In this document: in pieces, positions 1-8,549 of the stretch
Layout: every line of letters starts with the position of its first letter
Position numbering within the stretch: position 1 is the stretch's first letter
Assembly: GCF_001618865.1 (NCBI RefSeq)
Contig: NZ_CP015136.1
Coordinates: 4,003,001 to 4,067,000, forward strand
DNA: 64,000 bases
From: Luteitalea pratensis
Lineage (GTDB): Bacteria; Acidobacteriota; Vicinamibacteria; Vicinamibacterales; Vicinamibacteraceae
Reading direction: 5' to 3'
Position numbers and translations under genes: made by a program
Notes under the pieces: model-generated
Told to the model about the DNA's origin: nothing
Seen by the model: the letters and a program-made list of their open reading frames with translations, nothing else
Databases searched by the model: none

Positions 1-623
1 GATGACACCGCGACGACCTTGTCCACGCCAGCCCCGTAGAGGGCCACGGCCACCTCGGTGGACGCGGGGTTGACACCACCCACCACCTTGGGAATGGTCT
101 TCGTGCTGAACCTGGCGTTGCCTGGATCCTCGCGCTCGGGTGAAAACGCGAGGAAGAAGTCATCCGGACACGACAGGCCGGACGACTCGAGAATCGGCAG
201 CACCTCATCGTCCGTGGTCCCGGGGTAGGTCGTCGACTCGAGCACGACCAACTGGCCCTTGCGCAGACGCCTGGCGATGGCGTTGGCCGTGTCGTGGATG
301 TACGAGAGGTCCGGCTCACGATGTGCGCCGAGCGGCGTCGGCACGCAGATCAGGATCGCGTCGCATTCCCTGAGTTGGTCGAAATCGGTCGTGACCCCGA
401 ATCGGCCGCGGGCGATCGACGCGGCGACCCGCTCCGACCCGATATGTCGGATGTAGGAATGCCCTCGCGAGAGCGCCTCGATCTTCGTGGGGTCGACGTC
501 GAAGCCCCGCACCTGAAAGCCGGCCTCTTCGAAGACGAGGGCGAGGGGCAGGCCGACGTAGCCCTGGCCGATGATGCCGACGACCGCGGAACGGTCGTGG
601 ATCCGAGCAAGTGTCTGATTCAT
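1..623 (-). CDS. UDP-sugar 6-dehydrogenase, WbpA/TviB type (3' end outside window)
   Basis: NAD-dependent oxidation of a UDP-(N-acetyl)hexosamine to its uronate, supplying acidic sugars for surface polysaccharide. The N-terminus reads [20 protein letters not shown], with the Rossmann motif [10 protein letters not shown] near residue 20. It is followed by [24 protein letters not shown], and the EST/SPERED segment near residues 150-175, all typical of UDP-GlcNAc/ManNAc dehydrogenases. About 207 residues are present of a usual ~430, so the UDP-binding C-terminal half lies outside the window. The ATG at 623 faces the HPPD gene across a 177-bp divergent spacer. Which UDP-sugar is the substrate cannot be decided from this fragment. 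Confidence 0.9.
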   Translation of the reverse strand, partial: MNQTLARIHDRSAVVGIIGQGYVGLPLALVFEEAGFQVRGFDVDPTKIEALSRGHSYIRHIGSERVAASIARGRFGVTTDFDQLRECDAILICVPTPLGAHREPDLSYIHDTANAIARRLRKGQLVVLESTTYPGTTDDEVLPILESSGLSCPDDFFLAFSPEREDPGNARFSTKTIPKVVGGVNPASTEVAVALYGAGVDKVVAVS

Positions 624-800
624 GGCGGAACGCTGGCGACGCGGTGCCCGCGCGGCGTGGTCAGCCTAGCAGAGGCCAGGCGCCCGGCGGAATGCTCGGC
701 GCACGGACTCTCCTTCGACCCGGCAGACCTTGTGGACTGGATGAGGGTGTGTGATGCTTATATCTTGATTAGTATTGGTTTTGGTCCAGAGGACGTGACG

Positions 801-1889
801 TTGCCCAACAATCCCCTACGTCTCAAGAGCATCCACCACGTCAAGTTCGTGGTCGGCAATGCCAAACAAGCGGCCTACTACTATCGCAAGGCCTTCGGGT
901 TCTCGCAGTTCGCATACAGCGGACTCGAGACCGGCAGCCGGCATCTCGCCAGCTATGCGATGGAGCAGGGCAAGGCCCGCTTCGTGCTCGCCACGCCGTA
1001 CCGTACCAACTCGCCGGAAGCCGCCCACCTCCACACGCACGGCGACGGCATCGTCGACATCGCGTTCCATGTCGAGGATGCCGATGCGGCATACCACGCC
1101 GCGGTCGAGCGAGGCGCCGAGCCGGCCCTCCATCCGACGACCCTGAACGACGAGTACGGGTCGGTCCGCCACAGCGCCATCAAGACGTATGGCGACACGA
1201 TCCATTCGTTCTACTCGTTTCGCGATTACACCGGGCCGTTCCTGCCCGGATACGTCGCTCGCGAGGTCCCCGGGGAGGACGTCGGCATTCTGCGCGTCGA
1301 TCACATGGTCGGCAACGTGGAACTCGGCAAGATGGACGTCTGGGCCGACTGGTACAGCAAGGTTCTCGGCTTCGCCCGGTACATCAGCTTCGACGACAAG
1401 GACATCTCGACCGAGTACAGCGCGCTCATGAGCATCGTGATGAGCGACAACTCGTACGCCATCAAGTTCCCGCTCAACGAGCCAGCCGCCGGCAAGCGCA
1501 AGAGCCAGATCGACGAGTATCTGGACTTCTACAACGGGCCGGGCGTGCAGCACGTCGCGTTGCTGACGCAGGACATCGAGCAGACGGTCACCAGGCTTCG
1601 CGACAACGGCGTCGAGTTCCTGAGCGTGCCCGATTCCTACTACGACCTGCTGCCACAGCGTGTCGGCCAGATCGACGAAGCGCTGGACATGATCCGGTCC
1701 CTGCGCATTCTCGTCGACCGAGACGAAGAGGGCTACCTCCTGCAGCTGTTCTCGAGGCCCGTGGAGGATCGCCCGACGGTGTTCTACGAGATCATCCAGC
1801 GGAAGGGTAGCCGTGGGTTCGGGAAGGGGAATTTCCGGGCCCTCTTCGAAGCCATCGAGCGCGAACAGGCGCTCCGCGGAAACTTGTAG
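801..1889 (+). CDS. hppD: 4-hydroxyphenylpyruvate dioxygenase
   Basis: Fe(II) enzyme converting 4-hydroxyphenylpyruvate to homogentisate in tyrosine breakdown. The 362-aa product has two vicinal-oxygen-chelate halves. The expected metal ligands are present: His168 (RVDHMVGNV), His251 (GVQHVAL) and Glu330 (FYEIIQRKG); spacing matches the family. Family homology begins at [10 protein letters not shown] chose TTG 801 because AGAGGA lies 7 nt upstream; GTG 795 and ATG 741 are in-frame alternatives, but ATG 741 has no ribosome site. It starts a plus-strand run with the unknown gene at 1900 and fumarylacetoacetase. Homogentisate dioxygenase is not in the window. Confidence 0.95.
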   Translation: MPNNPLRLKSIHHVKFVVGNAKQAAYYYRKAFGFSQFAYSGLETGSRHLASYAMEQGKARFVLATPYRTNSPEAAHLHTHGDGIVDIAFHVEDADAAYHAAVERGAEPALHPTTLNDEYGSVRHSAIKTYGDTIHSFYSFRDYTGPFLPGYVAREVPGEDVGILRVDHMVGNVELGKMDVWADWYSKVLGFARYISFDDKDISTEYSALMSIVMSDNSYAIKFPLNEPAAGKRKSQIDEYLDFYNGPGVQHVALLTQDIEQTVTRLRDNGVEFLSVPDSYYDLLPQRVGQIDEALDMIRSLRILVDRDEEGYLLQLFSRPVEDRPTVFYEIIQRKGSRGFGKGNFRALFEAIEREQALRGNL

Positions 1890-1892
1890 AAT
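1887..1892 (+). promoter_or_regulatory. Candidate -10 box next to the GTG 1900 start
   Basis: TAGAAT overlaps the HPPD stop codon and ends 7 nt before the GTG start of the next gene, which has no Shine-Dalgarno sequence. The same arrangement occurs at 60814 before ATG 60826, suggesting near-leaderless transcription. No convincing -35 box was seen. This is inference from motif and spacing only. Confidence 0.3.
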
Positions 1893-1899
1893 CGGCTCT

Positions 1900-2835
1900 G
1901 TGCCTCGCTCCCGCCCGTTGCTCGCTGGGCTGTTCGACTACGCCGGCCTCTTCCCCCCGGCCTCGTTGACGCTCGGGGAGACACTGACTCGTTACGCGTG
2001 TCATCGCGCGAGCCACGACGAGTGGATGCTCGGACGCCTCGTCGTGCCGGCGGCGGACCTCGACGCGGTCGGTACGCTCTCGGCCCAGCACCTGCCGACA
2101 GGCAACGGCGCCCCTCCATGGCGCGTCAGCGTGCTCTCGGCCGACACGGGAGCGGATGTGTCACGCGTGGACGCGTTCAATCAGCGGCACGCCGATCCGG
2201 CGCACGGCGCTGCCGTTGTCGACGCGATCGAGACCAGGGTGAGCAGCGCAGACGATATCCGCGCCCTGCGCGCGTGGGCGACTCGTGGCTTCGATGTCTA
2301 CTGCGAAGTGCCGCTTGGCAGCGAGCTCGATCCCGTGCTGGATGCGGTTGCGCAGGCCGGGTTGCACGCCAAGCTTCGCACCGGGGGGGCCACCCCCGCC
2401 AGCACGCCGGGTTGCGACGATGTCGCCGCGTTCCTGTGCGGGTGCGTGGCACGTGGCGTGGTCGCGAAAGCCACGGCCGGACTCCACCACGCCGTCACTG
2501 GCCAGCATCCGGCCGGGCCGGCGCCGGATGCGGCACACACGACGATGCTCGGGTACCTGAATCTGGTGCTGGCAGCCGGCATCGCGGAGGGTGCAGGGCG
2601 TTCGGCGGTGCAGAGCGCGGAAGTGAGCGCGACGGTGGCCCGCCTGTTGTCGGTGACGAACATCCCTTCATGGATCGGCCATGCACAGGTGGACTGGCGC
2701 GGCCCGCATGGCCCGATCATCGAAGGTCCCCTCGAACAATTCGCCGTGTCCGGACGCGCGCTCATTCGCAGCATCGGCACGTGTTCGTTCGAGGAGCCCG
2801 TCGAGGACGCGCGTCGCATCGGGTTGATCGCGTGA
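1900..2835 (+). CDS. Conserved protein of unknown function between HPPD and fumarylacetoacetase
   Basis: I do not recognise a characterised family. The 311-aa product has no signal peptide or membrane segment, so it is probably cytoplasmic. Notable segments are LFDYAGLFPPASLTL near the N-terminus, VYCEVPLGSELDPVLDAV in the middle, then KLRTGGATPAS, and VVAKATAGLHHAV. Alternating hydrophobic strands and helices with GG and HH motifs would suit a beta/alpha barrel, but that is a guess. GTG 1900 is chosen because sequence resembling a protein begins there and it follows the hppD stop by 10 nt. Its stop overlaps the next start (GTGA at 2832-2835), so translation is coupled to fumarylacetoacetase. 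A tyrosine or aromatic catabolism role is inferred from position only. Confidence 0.8.
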   Translation: MPRSRPLLAGLFDYAGLFPPASLTLGETLTRYACHRASHDEWMLGRLVVPAADLDAVGTLSAQHLPTGNGAPPWRVSVLSADTGADVSRVDAFNQRHADPAHGAAVVDAIETRVSSADDIRALRAWATRGFDVYCEVPLGSELDPVLDAVAQAGLHAKLRTGGATPASTPGCDDVAAFLCGCVARGVVAKATAGLHHAVTGQHPAGPAPDAAHTTMLGYLNLVLAAGIAEGAGRSAVQSAEVSATVARLLSVTNIPSWIGHAQVDWRGPHGPIIEGPLEQFAVSGRALIRSIGTCSFEEPVEDARRIGLIA

Positions 2836-4175
2836 TCGATCACACGCACGATCCGGTGGCCAGAACGTGGTTGGCGCCCGATTCAGAAGACACCCACGCG
2901 TTCGCGCTGCAGACGCTGCCGTACGGGGCCTTCTCGCTTCCCGGGCACGACAATGTGCGGCGCATCGGCGTCGGCATCGCGGGACACATACTCGACCTCG
3001 CGGCGGCGCAGCAACTGGGTCTCGTGGACGATCTCGATGGGGCACTGAGGCCGGCGTTGCGCGTGCCGCACCTCAATGCGCTCCTCGCATTGACGCCGGC
3101 GCAGTGGTCGGCACTGCGTCACCGCCTCTTCGCGCTCTTCGTCGACGATGACAGCGGTTGGAAGGGCGCACGCGACGTCATCCGGCAGTGCCTCGTGCCC
3201 ATGGCCGCGGCGCACATGCACCTGCCGTTCGACGTCGGCGACTATACGGATTTCTACGCGTCGATCCACCACGCGACCAACGTCGGGACGATGCTACGGC
3301 CGGAGCAGCCACTGTTGCCGAACTACCGGCACGTGCCCATCGGTTATCACGGCCGGGCCTCGTCCATCGTCGTCAGTGGTACGCCGGTGCGTCGACCGTC
3401 CGGACAGGTGCTCCCGCAGGGGCAGACCGCGCCCCGGTTCGGCCCATCGCAGCGCCTGGACTACGAGCTGGAAGTGGGCCTGGTCATCGGCGGCGAGAAC
3501 GCACTCGGCGAACCGGTGCCGATCGGGCGAGCGCTCGATCGTGTCTTCGGGGTCGTGCTGCTCAACGACTGGTCGGCGCGTGACATCCAGGCCTGGGAGT
3601 ACCAACCACTTGGGCCGTTCCTGGCAAAGAGCTTCGCCACTACCATCAGCGCATGGGTCGTGCCGCTCGCCGCGCTGGCGCCGCGGCGTGTAGCCGTCGT
3701 ACGAGCGGCGAGTGATCCGCCGCCGTTGCCGTACCTGCTGGACGCGGCGGACCAGTCCAGCGGCGCGCTCGACCTCGACATCGAGGTGCGCCTGTCCAGC
3801 ACTCGCATGCGCGAGTTGGGTGAACCGCCGCACCTGGTGAGTCGCAGCAACATGCGCGACCTGTACTGGACGCCGGCGCAACTGGTCGCACATCACACCA
3901 GCAACGGCTGCAACCTGCGCCCCGGGGACCTGCTGGGCACCGGCACCGTCTCCGGCCCGCAGCCCGAATCGCGGGGATGCCTGCTCGAGCGCACATGGCG
4001 CGGCACCGATCCGATCACGCTGCCAACGGGGGAGACGCGGCGGTTTCTCGAAGATGGGGATCGTGTGGAGTTCGGGGCAGCTGTCGGGTTGACCTGCTGT
4101 GGGGAAATCGTGCCTGCAAGGGACCTCACCGATCATGGGCGCATGCCTGGGATGGCACCCGGAGCGCCTGACTGA
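2832..4175 (+). CDS. fahA: Fumarylacetoacetase
   Basis: Hydrolyses fumarylacetoacetate to fumarate and acetoacetate, the last step of tyrosine catabolism. At 447 aa it is the normal length. The first metal ligand and catalytic His region reads DYTDFYASIHHATNVG. The substrate loop is IGYHGRASSIVVSG, the second metal site YELEVGLVIGGEN, and the last NDWSARDIQAWEYQPLGPF followed by KSF. GTG 2832 overlaps the upstream stop by 4 nt, and the next gene starts directly after this stop codon. The coupling supports a single transcript from hppD. Maleylacetoacetate isomerase and homogentisate dioxygenase are absent here. Confidence 0.95.
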   Translation: MIDHTHDPVARTWLAPDSEDTHAFALQTLPYGAFSLPGHDNVRRIGVGIAGHILDLAAAQQLGLVDDLDGALRPALRVPHLNALLALTPAQWSALRHRLFALFVDDDSGWKGARDVIRQCLVPMAAAHMHLPFDVGDYTDFYASIHHATNVGTMLRPEQPLLPNYRHVPIGYHGRASSIVVSGTPVRRPSGQVLPQGQTAPRFGPSQRLDYELEVGLVIGGENALGEPVPIGRALDRVFGVVLLNDWSARDIQAWEYQPLGPFLAKSFATTISAWVVPLAALAPRRVAVVRAASDPPPLPYLLDAADQSSGALDLDIEVRLSSTRMRELGEPPHLVSRSNMRDLYWTPAQLVAHHTSNGCNLRPGDLLGTGTVSGPQPESRGCLLERTWRGTDPITLPTGETRRFLEDGDRVEFGAAVGLTCCGEIVPARDLTDHGRMPGMAPGAPD

Positions 4176-4838
4176 GTGAGCGCGCCCGGTGGTGTCACGC
4201 GCCGGCCGCTAAGGGTTCTTGCGCCAACCTTGGTGACGCTCGTGGCGCTGGTCGCCGGATCCCCAGCCCCGTCGTGGTGGCTGATTCGAGAGGCGCCGCT
4301 GGACTACCCTGACGCCATCCTGTCGTTGACGAGCCACGAACGGGAACGCTTCCAGGAGACAGCGTCGCAGGCGCGACAATGGCCCGCGGCGACCGTGTTG
4401 CTCGCCATCCCGCGCGTGATTGGCAAGTACAACTGCGACGCCTGTCCGTACCGTATCGGCTGGCTCGAGTCGCTCGGCGTGCCGCGTTCCCGGATCGTCG
4501 TGCTGACGCCCCCGACAGAGAACACGCGGGAAGAAATCCGCGTCGCCGCGAAATGGCTCGAGGATCGCCGGCTGACGCGATTGCTGCTGGTGACCTCGCC
4601 CCACCACACAAGGAGAGTGCGGGTACTGGCGGCCGCGTACGCCGGCCGACTCCGTCTCGGCACGGTCGCTTGTCCGGTCGCAGGAGGGGTGCCGACGCTG
4701 TGGTGGACGCGGCACTACGACAGGTTCTACGTGACCTACGAACTGGCGGCTCTGGCGGCGGGATGGTGGCGTCACGGTGAGCCGCCTTGGCTCGACTACG
4801 CGACACCCGGCCGGATCTCGGCCGATCCGCGTCGGTGA
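4176..4838 (+). CDS. YdcF/SanA-like DUF218 protein
   Basis: Small membrane-anchored protein of the DUF218 (YdcF/ElyC/SanA) group, whose members are linked to envelope and peptidoglycan precursor homeostasis without a firmly known reaction. The 220-aa product has one hydrophobic segment (about residues 14-30). A Rossmann-like DUF218 core follows: TVLLAIPRVIGKYNCDAC, then the TPPTENTREEI motif and the LLLVTSPHHTRR strand-turn, which are the family landmarks. GTG 4176 lies immediately after the fumarylacetoacetase stop. It ends 17 nt before the convergent prenyltransferase gene. Family assignment is good; function is unknown. Confidence 0.75.
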   Translation: MSAPGGVTRRPLRVLAPTLVTLVALVAGSPAPSWWLIREAPLDYPDAILSLTSHERERFQETASQARQWPAATVLLAIPRVIGKYNCDACPYRIGWLESLGVPRSRIVVLTPPTENTREEIRVAAKWLEDRRLTRLLLVTSPHHTRRVRVLAAAYAGRLRLGTVACPVAGGVPTLWWTRHYDRFYVTYELAALAAGWWRHGEPPWLDYATPGRISADPRR

Positions 4839-4855
4839 TGTCCTCCGAGCGATTG

Positions 4856-5749
4856 TTACTGGGAATAGCTGAGGATGAGGAACGACATCACGACCCACGC
4901 CGCACCGATCATCAAGACGACCGGGTCTCTGAAGACAAAGTCCACAGGCCCATCTCCTGATCCTTCCTGTGCCTTGAAAATGATCCGAAAGATTCCGTAA
5001 GACACCAATGGGAGTGTCGCTGGCAGGTATTCGGTGCGATGAAGAGCCACGGTGCTAGCATCCACCGTATACAACGCATAAGTGACCAAGGTGACTGCTG
5101 CAGTGACCGATATTGCAACGTCGAGTTTCTGTGCAGAGTAGTTGGACAGCACTCCACGGTAGCGCTGATCGGCGGCGTGCGCGATTTCGACCCTTCGTTT
5201 TGTGAATCCAAGGAGTAGCGCCAGGAAGAACCCGCAGAGCAGCAGCCACGACGTCGGGCGAACAGGGATTGCCGCGGCACCCGCAAGGATGCGTAGCAGG
5301 AAGCCGACGGCAATGGACATCACGTCGGCAATGGTCTTGTGGCGCAGCACCAGGTTATAGGCCAGGTTGTTTGCCAGATATGCGGCGAGCAGAACCGCCG
5401 CCCACGTGGATGCCCACAACGCCAGCCACATTGCGGCGACACCGAGGATGACCGCGAATGCCAGAGCCATCGGAGCCGAGATCTGACCGCTCGCCACCGG
5501 GCGATGCTGCTTGCGAGGGTGGGCCCGGTCGGCGTCCCTGTCCATGACGTCATTCGCGCAGTAGATGGCGCTTGCGGCGCAGCAGAAGGCCGCCAGCACA
5601 ACGACTACACGAAGGACGTGCGCCGGTGTGATCGCTGCATCCGTAAACACCAGGGGCAGCAGCACGAAGGCGTTCTTCACCCAGTGATGTGGACGGCAAA
5701 GCCGAATCAATGCCAATCCACGACTCGCTGCTGGTGCGGTAGGAGACAC
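4856..5749 (-). CDS. UbiA-family prenyltransferase, decaprenyl-phosphate phosphoribosyltransferase-like
   Basis: Polytopic membrane enzyme of the UbiA superfamily. The Asp-rich motif NDVMDRDADRAHPRKQHRP resembles decaprenyl-phosphate 5-phosphoribosyltransferases, which put phosphoribose on a polyprenyl phosphate. The opening LIRLCRPHHWVKNAFVLLP is also typical of that branch. A second polar loop, GFTKRRVEIAHA, fits the second substrate site. About eight hydrophobic segments are visible. GTG 5749 is chosen because AGAG lies 8-9 nt upstream; an in-frame start at 5803 would add 18 residues with no family look. Its location in the polysaccharide region suggests a lipid-linked sugar donor. The exact substrate is not proven. 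Confidence 0.8.
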   Translation of the reverse strand: MSPTAPAASRGLALIRLCRPHHWVKNAFVLLPLVFTDAAITPAHVLRVVVVLAAFCCAASAIYCANDVMDRDADRAHPRKQHRPVASGQISAPMALAFAVILGVAAMWLALWASTWAAVLLAAYLANNLAYNLVLRHKTIADVMSIAVGFLLRILAGAAAIPVRPTSWLLLCGFFLALLLGFTKRRVEIAHAADQRYRGVLSNYSAQKLDVAISVTAAVTLVTYALYTVDASTVALHRTEYLPATLPLVSYGIFRIIFKAQEGSGDGPVDFVFRDPVVLMIGAAWVVMSFLILSYSQ

Positions 5750-5849
5750 GGCAATCACTCTACATGACGTCTGCGCGAGACAGACGACTGATCGCCTTCG
5801 CATAACTTTCCTGGTGGAAGCACGTCATCGGCGGGTGGGTGGGTGACCT

Positions 5850-7055
5850 TCACTGCGGACGCGGCATCCTGGTGCATGCCGCGTCAGCGAGCAAGCCAGG
5901 TAACGCCGCGAGCGCCTGACTCCAGGCGAGGCCCGCAACGGCAGTCGTCCAGCGGGCGGGTTCGTGTGCGCTGTCGAGTGCCCGGCACAGATGGTCTCCG
6001 AGAGCCTCCGCGGTTTCAGCGACCGGGCAGATCGACCGAAGAGCGGGAGGCAGGCCAGCGCTGACCGAGGGCGTCACGATGCACGGCAGTCCAGCGGCGG
6101 CGGCCTCCAGGACCTTGTTCTGCACACCCCGCGCCACGCGGAGCGGCGCCACCGCGGCATGGGCTCGCCAGAGGTATGGGCGCACGTCGGCCACGCTGCC
6201 CGTCACGGTGACTCCCACGGACTGATCGTCGAGCTCCTGCACGGCGGGGGAGGGCGAGGCGCCGACGATGTCCAGCCGGGCCTCGGGCATCTTCACTCGC
6301 ACTTGGGGCCAAATCTCGCGCGCCAGCCACACGGCCGCGTCGGCGTTAGGCACGTAGTTCATGACACCCGTGAACACGACGCGCGGCTCGGGGGAGCGCT
6401 CGGCATGAGCGGGCCGGCGAAAGCTGTCCAGATCGATGCCATTGGGAATCACCACGGCACGTGCCTCCGGCGCGAAGGCAAGAAGTGCCTGCCGCTCACG
6501 CTCGGTAGTCAGCAGCGAGATGAACGCAGACCTGGCGACACGGGTTTCGAAGGCCTGGAGCGTGCGCTGTTCACGGCCGTAGATCCACGACATCGGCCAT
6601 CGCGACGTCGCACCCAGCGCGCGCCACTTCTCCGAATCGACGTCGACGAAGTCGATCACGAGTGGCACGGCGTCGAGCGGCGGCCGCAGCGCGATTGCCG
6701 CCATGCCGGACGAACACGCGAGTATCGCGTCCGGAAGGCCGTCGGATGTGAGGCTCGCAATCGCTGCCGGCAGTTCCGGCGAGTCGAGCAAAGTCAGCGT
6801 GAGCGGGCGCGCGCCAGGCAGCGAGAACAGGCCGGCGACCTTGTTGCGCAGGTGCGGGACCGCGGCCGTTTGCACGCGGGCCCCGGCGGCGCGCAGGGGA
6901 CCGGCTTCGGCCGCTTCCTCCGCGTCATGGACGAGCGACAGGACATCGACGGTCCAGCCCTGTGCGCGTAGATGGCGAATCTGATGGAAGGCCCGCAGGC
7001 GGTCGCCGCGGTTGGGCGCATAGGGCAGGCGCTGGGTGAGGACGAGGACGCGCAC
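5850..7055 (-). CDS. XrtA/PEP-CTERM system glycosyltransferase (TIGR03087 type)
   Basis: GT4-fold glycosyltransferase of the type named sugar transferase, PEP-CTERM/EpsH1 associated (TIGR03087). The 401-aa protein begins MRVLVLTQRLPYAPNRGDR, with the N-terminal acceptor motif of this family. VIPNGIDLDSF marks the domain linker, and VVFTGVMNYVPNADAAVWL and GVQNKVLEAAAAGLP the nucleotide-sugar-binding C-terminal half. It acts on the cytoplasmic face of the membrane. GTG 7055 is only 27 nt below the terminator of the PEP-CTERM gene. It may therefore use its own promoter; an -10-like GACAAT sits at 7064-7069. Family call strong, sugar specificity unknown. Confidence 0.9.
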   Translation of the reverse strand: MRVLVLTQRLPYAPNRGDRLRAFHQIRHLRAQGWTVDVLSLVHDAEEAAEAGPLRAAGARVQTAAVPHLRNKVAGLFSLPGARPLTLTLLDSPELPAAIASLTSDGLPDAILACSSGMAAIALRPPLDAVPLVIDFVDVDSEKWRALGATSRWPMSWIYGREQRTLQAFETRVARSAFISLLTTERERQALLAFAPEARAVVIPNGIDLDSFRRPAHAERSPEPRVVFTGVMNYVPNADAAVWLAREIWPQVRVKMPEARLDIVGASPSPAVQELDDQSVGVTVTGSVADVRPYLWRAHAAVAPLRVARGVQNKVLEAAAAGLPCIVTPSVSAGLPPALRSICPVAETAEALGDHLCRALDSAHEPARWTTAVAGLAWSQALAALPGLLADAACTRMPRPQ

Positions 7056-7081
7056 GGGTGCCCATTGTCGCTGCTACAACG

Positions 7082-7115
7082 AAAAAAGCGCGATCACCTG
7101 CGGTGACCGCGCTTT
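7082..7115 (-). terminator. Rho-independent terminator after the PEP-CTERM gene
   Basis: An 8-bp stem (AAAGCGCG / CGCGCTTT) continues, after a 1x1 mismatch, into a 5-bp stem (TCACC / GGTGA) with a 3-nt loop. On the minus strand it is followed by a run of six T. It lies 24 nt below the stop of the PEP-CTERM gene. Confidence 0.85.
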
Positions 7116-7138
7116 CGATTCCCCTGACGGGAGGGGCG

Positions 7139-7738
7139 TTACTGGCGGCGCCGACGCGCGATACCCGCGCCGAGCATGCCCATGCCGAGCAGCACCATCG
7201 AGGTCGGTTCCGGAACCTGAGGCGGAGGCGGAGTGGTGGAGTTGTTGAACGACCCGTTGATCTGCGTGCCCGGACCCGCGTTCTGGGTGTAGGCCGCCGA
7301 CCAGAAGACCGCCGTGGGATCGAAAGCAGCACACCCTGCGCCCACGGTGCAGGTGATGGTGCCAGCCGCCAGGATGCCAAGCGCGTTCGCCGTCGGAGTA
7401 GCCGACGTAACCGTGAGTGTCTCGACGAACGTGTTGCCCCCCGCCGTGAACGACTTCGTGAACGCGCTACCAACGGTCACGCCCATCGGGTTGGGAGCAA
7501 GAGTAACTGTCTGGCCTGCAACCAAGCCGATATTATTCTGCTGGATGGCGCCAACAACAGTAGGGGCGCCATTCGTGATCGTCGTTGCAGTCGTGACGTC
7601 GCCGGTATTGGCTGTGAAGTTGCCAAGCGCCGCTACGTTGAACTGGAGCATGATGGGGACGGCGCTTGCCGAGGTGGCTCCACCAAGGGTCGCGACGCCG
7701 GCCACTGCCAGCGCGATTACTGCCGTTTTCAAGCTCAT
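7139..7738 (-). CDS. PEP-CTERM sorting-domain exported protein
   Basis: Likely exosortase substrate. The 199-aa product has a signal peptide (residues 1-27, ending TSASA) and a threonine/asparagine/alanine-rich secreted body with only two Cys. The C-terminal tripartite tag has the VPEP motif at residues 175-178, a hydrophobic segment LLGMGMLGAGIA, and a basic tail ARRRRQ. XrtA-type exosortases are thought to cleave near the PEP motif during export. A strong GGAGGAGA ribosome site lies 7 nt before ATG 7738. It is a single-gene unit with a sigma-54 promoter upstream and a strong terminator downstream. The mature body is not recognisable. Confidence 0.9.
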   Translation of the reverse strand: MSLKTAVIALAVAGVATLGGATSASAVPIMLQFNVAALGNFTANTGDVTTATTITNGAPTVVGAIQQNNIGLVAGQTVTLAPNPMGVTVGSAFTKSFTAGGNTFVETLTVTSATPTANALGILAAGTITCTVGAGCAAFDPTAVFWSAAYTQNAGPGTQINGSFNNSTTPPPPQVPEPTSMVLLGMGMLGAGIARRRRQ

Positions 7739-7870
7739 ACGTTGTCTCCTCCGCCGTCCTTAAGACGTGCTCTTGTGCAAAAACGTCCCCGGGGCCTCTA
7801 TCCGAACTCCCGGGCCCGCCCCTCTTGCGCAAGACCCCGTGGCTGACCCGCCGCGAACACAGCATCAAGT

Positions 7871-7886
7871 AGCAATTCTGGTGCCG
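7871..7886 (-). promoter_or_regulatory. Sigma-54 (RpoN) promoter for the PEP-CTERM gene
   Basis: On the minus strand the site reads CGGCACCAGAATTGCT. The -24 element GGCAC and -12 element TTGC are present, with exactly 10 nt between the GG and GC dinucleotides, as sigma-54 requires. Transcription would start near 7860 and give a ~120-nt leader. The rest of the 272-bp spacer (7739-8010) has no gene. It holds a weak 6-bp hairpin at 7974-7993, a possible end of the rfbC transcript. Confidence 0.7.
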
Positions 7887-8010
7887 ACCTGCGTCGAATC
7901 CGGCAAACCGATGAAAATGGCCTGAAAAGTGAGATCAGTTGCTCGACCGGCACCATGGCCCCGAGTGAATAGTTTTAGTTCTGAGAGACTAAAGATACCT
8001 AATAGGCTCA

Positions 8011-8547
8011 TCACACGCCCGTCCGGTGGGCAAGGGGCGGATGGTGCTGGTCGCGCGCCGACAGGACCGGCTCCCGGACCGGCCAGGCAATGTCCAGGAT
8101 GGGCTCGTTCCACATGACCCCTCCTTCGTCCGCGGGATCGTAGAACTCGGTGCACTTGTACTCGACCTGGGCGACGTCGCTCACCACGCAGAAACCGTGT
8201 GCATAGCCGGGAGGGACGTAGATTTGGCGAAAATTATCCGCAGACAGTTCCACGCCGACCCAGACGCCAAAGGTCGCCGACGTCGGATCCACATCAGCGG
8301 CGACGTCGAAGATGAGACCTTCTATCGCCCTGACGAGCTTGCCCTGGGGTCTCGTTCGCTGAAAGTGCAGCCCTCGCAGGGTCCCCTTCCGCGACCGGGA
8401 ATGATTGTCCTGCACGAAGGAGACTTCGACTCCCGCCTCGGAAAACTTGCGTGCGTTCCACGTCTCCAGGAAAAAGCCCCGCCCGTCGCGGAAGACCTTG
8501 GGCTCGATGATGACGACCCCGGGCAGCCTGGTCTGGATCACCTGCAT
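8011..8547 (-). CDS. rfbC: dTDP-4-dehydrorhamnose 3,5-epimerase
   Basis: Third enzyme of dTDP-L-rhamnose synthesis. The 178-aa cupin shows the family signatures GRGFFLETWN, FVQDNHSRSRKGTLRGLHFQ (active-site His and substrate loop), GKLVRAIEG and IYVPPGYAHGFCVVSD. ATG 8547 is 2 nt below the rfbA stop, so the two are co-transcribed. The long open frame continues upstream antisense to nothing useful; homology begins at MQVIQTRLPGV. rfbB and rfbD are not in the window, so they must lie elsewhere if the pathway is complete. Confidence 0.95.
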   Translation of the reverse strand: MQVIQTRLPGVVIIEPKVFRDGRGFFLETWNARKFSEAGVEVSFVQDNHSRSRKGTLRGLHFQRTRPQGKLVRAIEGLIFDVAADVDPTSATFGVWVGVELSADNFRQIYVPPGYAHGFCVVSDVAQVEYKCTEFYDPADEGGVMWNEPILDIAWPVREPVLSARDQHHPPLAHRTGV

Positions 8548-8549
8548 CC

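Noticed and set aside
1900-2835. Maleylacetoacetate isomerase
   Set aside because: Tempting by position, but there is no glutathione-transferase fold signature; kept as unknown.
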